The notes beneath the pieces were generated by a model. It made no database searches. It was given only the letters and a program-made list of their open reading frames with translations, and was not told the DNA's origin. From positions 1 to 18,304 of the forward strand of contig JANXYF010000170.1 of the NCBI GenBank assembly GCA_025350175.1: a stretch of DNA of 18,304 nt, in the 5' to 3' direction. The DNA is from Nitrosopumilales archaeon (GTDB lineage Archaea; Thermoproteota; Nitrososphaeria; Nitrososphaerales; Nitrosopumilaceae). The number at the start of each line of letters is the position of its first letter. The first letter of the stretch is position 1. The position numbers were made by a program, and so were the translations under genes. This document shows, one piece after another, positions 13,154 through 18,304 of this stretch.

Positions 13154-14332
13154 GTGCAGACAAAGAATATCGGACTTCGAAATATTGAGGTAGCAGATAC
13201 AAAGATTTCTGCAATAGACGGCATAAATGGTAAACTAATCTATAGAGGTTATGATATTTTAGACCTTGTAAAAAAATCGACATTTGAAGAGACATCATGT
13301 CTTTTACTTAACGAAGATTTACCAACACAGGAGATGCTCTCTTCATTCTCAGAGACGCTTGTTGCAACACGTGAAATTCCAGATAATTTGGAAAAGACTT
13401 TACGGAACATACCAAAGAATGCAAACCCCATGGATGTATTACAATCTACAGTATCTCTGATGGCGGCATATGACCACGAAAAGGCTGGTGATAGAGATGT
13501 AAATTACAAGAGGGCAATTAATCTAATCTCCAAGATTCCAATAATTATAGCATGTTGGGACAGGATAAGAAATGACAAAGAGATAATCCAGCCATTAAAA
13601 AATCTAAATCACGCTGCAAATTTCTTGTACATGCTAACAGGAAAAGAACCAGATACAGAGACTGCAAGAATTTTTGATATATGTCTTATTTTGCATGCAG
13701 AACACAGTTTTAACGCATCAACATTTGCAGCAAGAGAAGTAGCATCAACACGTGCAAACATGTATGCTGCAGTCAGTGCCGCAGTCGGAGCACTCAGTGG
13801 CGAGCTTCATGGAGGCGCAAACTTTCAGGTAATGAAGATGTTGTTAGAGATTGGTACGGAAGACAAAGTTGAGCAGTGGATAAAAAATAAACTTGCAAAT
13901 AACCAAAAGATAATGGGTATGGGTCATGCAGTATACAAGACATTTGATCCAAGAGCCGAAGTATTACGTGAATTATCAAGAAAACTAGCTGAAAAAACAG
14001 GGCAGCCATGGTATGGCATAACAAAGAAAGTTGAAGAGATAACAGAAGAAGAGATGAAGAAGATCAAAAGCTCTGACATATTTCCAAATGTTGATCTGTA
14101 TAGCGCATCAGCGTATTACATGCTTGGAATTCCAATGGACCTTAACACTCCAATCTTTGCAATATCTCGAGTCTCAGGATGGACTGCGCATATAATAGAA
14201 GAAAAGTTTGCAGAAGCGGCTCCAAAACCAATGTTGTACAGACCAAAGGCAGTGTATGTTGGGAAATATTGTGGACCTTCTGGGTGTGAATACATTTCAA
14301 TTGAAAAACGTCTAGCATCTACGGACGTATGA
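13154..14332 (+). CDS. gltA: Citrate synthase
   Basis: The enzyme condenses acetyl-CoA with oxaloacetate to citrate, feeding the partial TCA cycle that supplies 2-oxoglutarate and glutamate for an autotroph. Counting from GTG 13154 it has 392 residues. The catalytic trio is present: H219 in GELHGGAN, H258 in GMGHAVYK and D314 in NVDLYSASAYYMLGIP. The oxaloacetate-binding H184 (LHAEHSFNASTFAARE) and arginines R267 (DPRAE) and R339 (SRVSGWTAHIIEE) are also there. Length and order match the compact prokaryotic type, including methylcitrate synthases, from which it cannot be separated by sequence reading alone; no 2-methylcitrate genes are nearby. It is cytosolic and has its own promoter (13125-13132). 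Confidence 0.95.
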   Translation: MQTKNIGLRNIEVADTKISAIDGINGKLIYRGYDILDLVKKSTFEETSCLLLNEDLPTQEMLSSFSETLVATREIPDNLEKTLRNIPKNANPMDVLQSTVSLMAAYDHEKAGDRDVNYKRAINLISKIPIIIACWDRIRNDKEIIQPLKNLNHAANFLYMLTGKEPDTETARIFDICLILHAEHSFNASTFAAREVASTRANMYAAVSAAVGALSGELHGGANFQVMKMLLEIGTEDKVEQWIKNKLANNQKIMGMGHAVYKTFDPRAEVLRELSRKLAEKTGQPWYGITKKVEEITEEEMKKIKSSDIFPNVDLYSASAYYMLGIPMDLNTPIFAISRVSGWTAHIIEEKFAEAAPKPMLYRPKAVYVGKYCGPSGCEYISIEKRLASTDV

Positions 14333-14356
14333 TTTCATCAATATGCATTTGAATCA

Positions 14357-14370
14357 TCGAACAAGTTCGA
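14357..14370. other. Perfect dyad between two convergent genes
   Basis: TCGAAC (14357-14362) and GTTCGA (14365-14370) flank AA. As RNA it can form a 5-bp stem with a CAAG loop. It lies 24 nt after the citrate synthase stop and 12 nt after the end of the opposite gene, so it may be a two-way termination or transcript-end element; no T run follows on the plus strand. Confidence 0.35.
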
Positions 14371-14381
14371 CATATAAAAAA

Positions 14382-14588
14382 CTAGTTTCTATTTGCAAGC
14401 CAGTCTTTTGCTTTAGAATCTATATCATGTCTGTGCAGTACATGGAACACCATCTCGTAAAATGTTATGCCTCGTTTTTGTGCTTCACCGTCAATCCACT
14501 TTAATCCTTCAGCAAGCTCTGGATCATATTCAGAAAAATCTACGAGCTCATCGACCATATTCGTAAAGAAGGAATTTGCTTCTAACAC
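14382..14588 (-). CDS. Small protein, paralogue of the one at 12803, downstream flank of citrate synthase
   Basis: The 68-residue acidic protein (MLEANSFFTNMVDELVDF...) is helical. Its core LKWIDGEAQKRGITFYEMVFHVLH matches the protein at 12803 position by position (D, E, Q, G-I, F-Y, M, V-L), and the N-terminal parts also align (FxxxVDxxV). A GTG start at 14588 is used; an internal ATG would remove the N-terminal helix shared with the paralogue. The stop is 50 nt from the stop of citrate synthase, in convergent orientation. It is read away from the gene at 14662. Function unknown. Confidence 0.65.
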   Translation of the reverse strand: MLEANSFFTNMVDELVDFSEYDPELAEGLKWIDGEAQKRGITFYEMVFHVLHRHDIDSKAKDWLANRN

Positions 14589-14628
14589 GGTAACAAGTTT
14601 TTATTTTTCTTATTCAGTAATATACAGA

Positions 14629-14663
14629 AAATATATTGACATATTTGGTAAATATGTTGACAT
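14629..14663 (+). promoter_or_regulatory. 21-nt-spaced direct repeat over the TATA box and start of the gene at 14662
   Basis: AAATATATTGACAT (14629-14642) recurs as AAATATGTTGACAT (14650-14663), one mismatch, offset 21 nt or two helical turns. The first copy contains the TATA box of the gene at 14662 and the second ends in its ATG, a placement expected of a repressor or autoregulatory site. Confidence 0.45.
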
Positions 14664-15054
14664 GGAACACACCTACTATTTTGACGGTAATCAAAAAAAG
14701 ATCTCGTGGATAATTGAAAGTTCTCAGCCAAGATCCGAAGAGAGTAGAATACATGCAGAATATTTTTACGATATTATTACAATTGAACAATCAAAGTATA
14801 TCGCATTACATGTTGGAATTTTTTGGGGCATTGGAAGATTCATAATAAAAAATGGTGACACTGTAAAAGTCATGTTGGATCTAAAAACAATGTTTGATCG
14901 TCTAGTAGAAAACAAATCAACTAATGACACATTCATTGAAAAAAGAATAAAGTTCATTGATCAGATAATTCGACAAAGAAATCTAGGTGTAAGATATCAG
15001 ATAATAGATCCTCTTGAAAACAAAGCAGCCAAGTTGTTATTGTCTAATAACTAG
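14662..15054 (+). CDS. Hypothetical protein, 130 aa
   Basis: The protein is unrecognised, soluble and mixed alpha/beta. It starts MEHTYYFDGNQKKISWIIES, has a central strand region with one hydrophobic stretch (YIALHVGIFWGIGRFIIK, perhaps a buried strand pair), then helices (TMFDRLVENKSTND, FIDQIIRQRNLGVRYQIID). The frame stays open upstream to 14467 but that part is antisense to another gene and looks non-coding. ATG 14662 is right because a TATA box (aaaatatatt, 14628-14637) sits about 29 nt before it. A 14-nt direct repeat covers box and start codon. The 3' end overlaps the convergent glycerate kinase gene by 18 nt. Confidence 0.7.
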   Translation: MEHTYYFDGNQKKISWIIESSQPRSEESRIHAEYFYDIITIEQSKYIALHVGIFWGIGRFIIKNGDTVKVMLDLKTMFDRLVENKSTNDTFIEKRIKFIDQIIRQRNLGVRYQIIDPLENKAAKLLLSNN

Positions 15055-16329
15055 ACCAATATCCATCAAGTTTGTGCCTGTTGGACCTGTAAATACCAGT
15101 CCTCCATATTTTTTAAAAAAATTGTACGAGTTGTTTTCATTAAGGTATGGCATTATCTTGTCAATTTTTTGATCCGATTTCCATATGGCACCTGCACAAT
15201 CAGTTTTACCATCTATTCCATCAGTTCCAACTGATGCTACAATCGCTTTTGTACCATGTTTTGCAAGCTCAATTGCAAGATCAATTGTAATATACAGCAC
15301 CAACTCTTGATTTCTACCACCTTTTCCTTTTCCTTTTACAACAACGGTGGGTTCTCCGCCAAAGATAATACAGTTTATTTTTTTATCAGATAATGCTTTT
15401 ACAATCTTCATACCAAGATCTTTTACATTTCCAGACATGCCGCTTAGAACTTTGGTGGAATATCCAAGTTTTTTTGCACGGGTATTCATCGCATCAAGAC
15501 AAATCTCATTGGTTGAAATAATATAATTTTTTATTGTTTCCCTCTTCGGAGTCTCTGAAATTCTACCTCTCACACCAAGATCTATATGTCTCAGCACATT
15601 TTTTGGGATTAATTTTTCCAAATAGTATTTTTTTAGAATTTGTTTAGCGTCTGAAAAACTAGTTTTATCACAATATGTAATTCCAGAAGCAATACTACCG
15701 AGATCGTCACCTACCACATCAGACATTACAAGAGATATGCCATCGGATCGTAGATGTTCAAGTAATTTACCTCCTTTTATCTTTGAGAGATGTTTTCGAA
15801 TACAGTTTATTTCATGTATAGTCGCGCCACATTTTTGCATCAGTTCAGTTACAACCTGTTTTTCCTTGAGCGTTATACCATCAGGCAGTGCAACTAAAGA
15901 TGATGTACCTCCAGATATTAGAAAAATAACAAAATCTCTAGGTTTTACGTCTTTAAGAAATTCAAGGATCTTTTTTGCTGCAACCATACTATTTTGGTTT
16001 GGCAGTGGATGTCCAGCTTGTATTACTTTAAAATTTCCACTAAACCCAGTCTTTGTTTTCTTTGGAACAACTATCAATCCACGGGTTATCCTAGTAAGTG
16101 AATTTACAGATTCTGTCATAGAGTACGCAGATTTACCCATTGCAACAACAAACACATTATCATATTTTTTAAGATCATACTTTTTCCCTAATACAATCAA
16201 ATGATCATGAAAAACTATCTTCTCAAGTTGTACACCAGGCAATGCAGCTTCAAGACCTGCCTCTATTATTGACAGAGAATACTTCTTTGTACTAGTTGTA
16301 GAAAGTGATTTAAAATTTCTAATCATCAT
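15037..16329 (-). CDS. Glycerate 2-kinase (type-2, MOFRL family)
   Basis: The 430-residue enzyme phosphorylates D-glycerate at C2 to 2-phosphoglycerate with ATP, linking glycerate to lower glycolysis/gluconeogenesis. The N-terminal domain carries VVAMGKSA (K66), AGHPLPNQNS (105-114), FLISGGTSSLVALP (136-149) and NCIRKHLSKIKGGKL (about 175-189). The C-terminal MOFRL domain has IIFGGEPTVVVKGKGKGGRNQE (about 313-334), VASVGTDGIDGKTDCAGA and the closing GLVFTGPTGTNLMDIGLV. All match the GckA-type family, which is often mislabelled hydroxypyruvate reductase. Length is normal for the family. Two ATGs lie side by side at 16329 and 16326; either would serve. It is cytosolic and monocistronic. Confidence 0.92.
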   Translation of the reverse strand: MMIRNFKSLSTTSTKKYSLSIIEAGLEAALPGVQLEKIVFHDHLIVLGKKYDLKKYDNVFVVAMGKSAYSMTESVNSLTRITRGLIVVPKKTKTGFSGNFKVIQAGHPLPNQNSMVAAKKILEFLKDVKPRDFVIFLISGGTSSLVALPDGITLKEKQVVTELMQKCGATIHEINCIRKHLSKIKGGKLLEHLRSDGISLVMSDVVGDDLGSIASGITYCDKTSFSDAKQILKKYYLEKLIPKNVLRHIDLGVRGRISETPKRETIKNYIISTNEICLDAMNTRAKKLGYSTKVLSGMSGNVKDLGMKIVKALSDKKINCIIFGGEPTVVVKGKGKGGRNQELVLYITIDLAIELAKHGTKAIVASVGTDGIDGKTDCAGAIWKSDQKIDKIMPYLNENNSYNFFKKYGGLVFTGPTGTNLMDIGLVIRQ

Positions 16330-16400
16330 TTATTGTCATCAAACATCTAAGAAGAATTGCTTAATTTTGAGTCTTTTTATCAGTGTAAGAAAAAGTAATT

Positions 16401-16413
16401 TAAGGACTCCTTA
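16401..16413. promoter_or_regulatory. 13-bp dyad upstream of the promoter at 16430
   Basis: TAAGGA-C-TCCTTA reads the same on both strands around a single central base. It ends 16 nt before the TATA box of the secreted repeat protein at 16463 and lies about 75 nt upstream of the divergent glycerate kinase start, a place suited to a regulator. Confidence 0.4.
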
Positions 16414-16429
16414 CCTTTGCTACACTTTT

Positions 16430-16437
16430 TTTATATA
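16430..16437 (+). promoter_or_regulatory. TATA box for the secreted repeat protein gene
   Basis: TTTATATA is the strongest TATA match in the window and is centred about 29 nt before ATG 16463. Confidence 0.6.
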
Positions 16438-16462
16438 TGGTATAATGCAAGGATAATTGAAT

Positions 16463-17164
16463 ATGAAAACAAAATACTTGGTATTTTTAGCAGTCTTTAC
16501 AATACTAGTAATTCCAGCTTATGCTGACATGGTAGTAAAACCGACTAGTGCGGGAACTATCAATGTAGGTTTTACAACTGATCCTGTCACACCAAATCCT
16601 GGAGATCAGACTCTGATAAAACTTAATTTCATCAACAAACAAACTAATGCTTTACAACCCCATGTAGATTACAAAATTTCCATAATGCAGTCAGGAAATC
16701 AAGTAGGTGGAATTCAAATCACTCATACTGCAGAAGGCGCAGTAAGCATTCCGTTTCAATTTCAGACTGCAGGAACTTATCAAGTTATAGTAGATATTGA
16801 AGGACTAGTCTTCCAGCCAATTCCTCCAGAGACTGCAACATTTGATCTAAACGTTGGAGGAAGTAGCACTGGCTCAAATCAGACTGGAGGAACAATCCAG
16901 ATTCCAAGTTGGGTTAAAAACAACGCCAAATACTGGCATGACGGCGCAATTGATGATTCTACATTTGCACAAGGGATCCAGTACATGATAAAACAAGGAA
17001 TTATTACAATCCCACCTACACAGAGTGGACAGGCAACCCCAGGTGTTGCAATTCCAGCATGGGTCAAAAACAATGCAGGATATTGGGCAACAGGAGACAT
17101 TGACGATTCTACATTTGTCAAGGGAATACAATATCTCATCACATCAGGAATAATTCAGGTATAG
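16463..17164 (+). CDS. Secreted Ig-like protein with repeat tail, 233 aa
   Basis: A signal peptide (1-21, ending PAYA) precedes a beta-sandwich domain of about 115 residues: strands such as TINVGFTTDP, DQTLIKLNFINKQTNA, YKISIMQSGNQ, FQFQTAGTYQVIVDIEG and a last TFDLNV give an immunoglobulin-like layout common in archaeal surface proteins. A short Gly/Ser linker (SSTGSNQTGG) leads to two IPxWVKNNAxxW repeats (147-184 and 197-233, 50 residues apart). The tail-coding DNA is nearly the same as in the gene at 8949. ATG 16463 is preferred to TTG 16457 on signal-peptide form; promoter spacing (TATA at 16430-16437) permits either. It is probably cell-surface; ligand unknown. Confidence 0.82.
   Translation: MKTKYLVFLAVFTILVIPAYADMVVKPTSAGTINVGFTTDPVTPNPGDQTLIKLNFINKQTNALQPHVDYKISIMQSGNQVGGIQITHTAEGAVSIPFQFQTAGTYQVIVDIEGLVFQPIPPETATFDLNVGGSSTGSNQTGGTIQIPSWVKNNAKYWHDGAIDDSTFAQGIQYMIKQGIITIPPTQSGQATPGVAIPAWVKNNAGYWATGDIDDSTFVKGIQYLITSGIIQV
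16901..17161 (+). repeat. IPxWVKNNAxxW two-repeat module, copy shared with 9582-9842
   Basis: This 261-nt tail-coding segment aligns without gaps with 9582-9842, at about 88% identity by hand count. The first half is the better conserved part. Confidence 0.85.
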
Positions 17165-17197
17165 CAAATACGAATTTTTGTTACAAAAAGGCAATAG

Positions 17198-17203
17198 TAT
17201 AAT
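17198..17203 (+). promoter_or_regulatory. TATA box for the Fe-ADH-family gene
   Basis: TATAAT is centred about 27 nt before ATG 17228, the leaderless spacing. Confidence 0.5.
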
Positions 17204-17227
17204 AATTGTTAGAGGTTTAATTTTTTT

Positions 17228-18172
17228 ATGAATACAGTTCGAATGCCAAAGACAATTAATTTCGGAAAAGATGCCTTGTCTGAAACTCAATATCCAAAAA
17301 ATGCCCTTGTTGTAACTACCGCACCTCCAGAAGTATCAGCAAGGTGGCTTGGCAGAATGAAGATTCAAGATTATATGTTATATGATAAAGTAGAACCAGA
17401 ACCATCAATTGAAACAGTAAACAAAGTTATGGCAGAATTCAAACCAAAGAACCCATCTGCAATCATAGGCCTGGGCGGAGGAAGCTCGCTTGATGTTGCA
17501 AAGTATGCTGGAATGGAGATGAAGATTCCAAAGATACTCATTCCAACAACATTTGGAACAGGTGCAGAGATGACAACTTATTGTGTACTAAAATTTGAAG
17601 GAAAGAAAAAATTATTGCAAGACGAGAGATTCTTGGCAGACATGGCAGTAATCGATGCATACTTTATGGATGGAACTCCAGAGGCAATTGTCAAAAACTC
17701 TGTCTGTGATGCATGTGCTCAAGCCACAGAAGGATATGACAGTAAACGTGGAAATGAATTTACAAAAATGCTGTGCAAGTCAGCATTTGATGTACTATAC
17801 GATGCAATAATGAACAACAAGCCTGAAAACTATCCATTTGGCTCTATGCTATCTGGAATAGGATTTGGAAACGCATCAACTACTTTGGGACATGCTCTAT
17901 CGTATGTCTTTTCAAACGAAGGTGTGCCACACGGATATTCGCTATCATCGTGTACAACAGTAGCTCACAAATTCAACAAGTCCATCTTCTATGATAAATT
18001 CAAAGAAGTAATTGAGAAACTAAAGTTTGACAAACTGCCACTAAAGACACCGTATGAGGAGGCAGCTGATGTTGTCATGACTGACAAGGGTCACTTGGAT
18101 CCAAACCCAATTCCAGTGACAAAGCAAGATGTTGTCCAACTCCTAAAGGACATTGTAGACGGTAGACTCTAA
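17228..18172 (+). CDS. Iron-alcohol-dehydrogenase-family oxidoreductase, putative malonic/succinic semialdehyde reductase
   Basis: The 314-residue protein has the Fe-ADH fold signatures: GLGGGSSLDVAKYAG (81-95, nucleotide pyrophosphate binding), PTTFGTGAEMTTYCV (106-120) and the metal site D161, H222 and H235 (DACAQATEGY, TTLGHALSYVFSNEGVPHGYS). The fourth usual ligand, the His of DAxxHAxE, is Q165 here. It is shorter than the usual 380-400 residues, mainly in the C-terminal helical domain. In Nitrosopumilus maritimus an iron-type ADH (Nmar_1110) reduces malonic semialdehyde in the 3-hydroxypropionate/4-hydroxybutyrate CO2-fixation cycle; this gene may be its counterpart, an assignment from memory and context. 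Glycerol-type dehydrogenases of the same superfamily are the alternative. It has its own TATA box and is probably monocistronic. Confidence 0.82.
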   Translation: MNTVRMPKTINFGKDALSETQYPKNALVVTTAPPEVSARWLGRMKIQDYMLYDKVEPEPSIETVNKVMAEFKPKNPSAIIGLGGGSSLDVAKYAGMEMKIPKILIPTTFGTGAEMTTYCVLKFEGKKKLLQDERFLADMAVIDAYFMDGTPEAIVKNSVCDACAQATEGYDSKRGNEFTKMLCKSAFDVLYDAIMNNKPENYPFGSMLSGIGFGNASTTLGHALSYVFSNEGVPHGYSLSSCTTVAHKFNKSIFYDKFKEVIEKLKFDKLPLKTPYEEAADVVMTDKGHLDPNPIPVTKQDVVQLLKDIVDGRL

Positions 18173-18205
18173 GTCTATTTTCTAAATTTTCTTTTCTTAT
18201 GATTT
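18173..18205 (+). terminator. T-rich tract after the Fe-ADH gene
   Basis: Three clusters of four T and further T-rich runs follow the stop codon within 30 nt, with no hairpin. T tracts of this kind are enough to stop archaeal RNA polymerase. Confidence 0.35.
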
Positions 18206-18216
18206 CCAGTCTAAAC

Positions 18217-18224
18217 TTAAATAT
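18217..18224 (+). promoter_or_regulatory. TATA box for the gene cut by the window end
   Basis: TTAAATAT is centred about 23 nt before GTG 18243. Confidence 0.4.
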
Positions 18225-18242
18225 ATCAAAGAATTGACTAAT

Positions 18243-18304
18243 GTGAGGATTTCGGATAGAATGCTAAAATTTGGAATTCAGCAGGGACTCAACGTCGCTC
18301 GACT
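18243..18304 (+). CDS. Start of an unidentified gene, cut by the window end
   Basis: From GTG 18243 a frame runs open to the last base and encodes MRISDRMLKFGIQQGLNVAR, 20 residues. A TATA-like box at 18217-18224 supports the start. The peptide is basic and helical and has no signal sequence; too little is present to name a family. Confidence 0.4.
   Translation, partial: MRISDRMLKFGIQQGLNVAR

Noticed and set aside
13154..14332. Assignment as 2-methylcitrate synthase
   Set aside because: Motifs do not separate the two enzymes, but no propionate-catabolism genes lie nearby, so citrate synthase is the simpler call.
14467..14661. N-terminal extension of the gene at 14662
   Set aside because: It is largely antisense to the small paralogue gene, is Ser-rich in a way typical of shadow frames, and the promoter lies inside it.
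16879..17142. Minus-strand frames across the repeat tail
   Set aside because: They are complementary shadows of the tandem repeats; the same repetition explains their apparent pattern.
1..18304. tRNA, rRNA, CRISPR array, insertion sequence or att-type direct repeats
   Set aside because: No T-loop-like GGTTCRA motifs in a cloverleaf context, no regularly spaced repeats, no transposase or integrase frames, and no abrupt composition change.

Overview
The window looks like a stretch of chromosome from a marine-type ammonia-oxidising thaumarchaeon (Nitrososphaerota, Nitrosopumilus-like). This rests on recognition, not a search. The DNA is AT-rich and genes are short and densely packed on both strands. 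TATA-like boxes lie about 25-30 nt before many start codons. There are secreted proteins with repeated IPxWVKNNAxxW tails, many mini Cys-rich zinc-binding-type proteins, and a short iron-alcohol-dehydrogenase-family enzyme of the kind tied to the 3-hydroxypropionate/4-hydroxybutyrate cycle. No tRNA, rRNA, CRISPR array, transposase or phage gene was seen.

Layout. 1-2050: small plus-strand genes: an unknown 95-aa protein, two mini zinc-ribbon proteins behind a duplicated promoter segment, an anchored beta-sandwich protein, a YdjM/DUF457-like membrane protein and another Cys-rich peptide. 2100-4700: a cytosolic four-helix Cys-rich copper-storage-type protein (minus), a membrane-anchored helical protein (plus), a two-gene minus unit (zinc ribbon plus unknown), a double-CBS protein and a small zinc finger. 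4800-6840: a likely operon of a small helical protein and a secreted matrixin-like metalloprotease, then another small protein. 6833-8863: a thioredoxin-fold/SPATA20-type protein. 8949-11280: a secreted repeat-tail protein, a Cys-rich peptide, a membrane protein with an internal duplication and a coiled-coil protein. 11340-14590: RidA family, DHH phosphoesterase, and citrate synthase flanked by two paralogous small proteins. 14662-18304: an unknown protein, glycerate 2-kinase, a second secreted repeat-tail protein, the Fe-ADH-family reductase and the first 20 codons of a further gene.

How the parts relate. Central carbon metabolism is represented by citrate synthase, glycerate 2-kinase and the putative semialdehyde reductase. 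RidA would detoxify reactive enamines. The copper-storage candidate fits an organism whose ammonia oxidation depends on copper enzymes. Three exported proteins with unrelated N-terminal parts share a C-terminal tandem repeat, and two of them carry almost the same 261-nt coding segment 7 kb apart, suggesting a shuffled surface module. Four convergent gene pairs overlap at their stop codons, and most isolated genes appear to be read from leaderless transcripts. The least explained elements are the repeat-tail module, the family of mini Cys-rich proteins with a duplicated promoter, and the small paralogue pair around citrate synthase.
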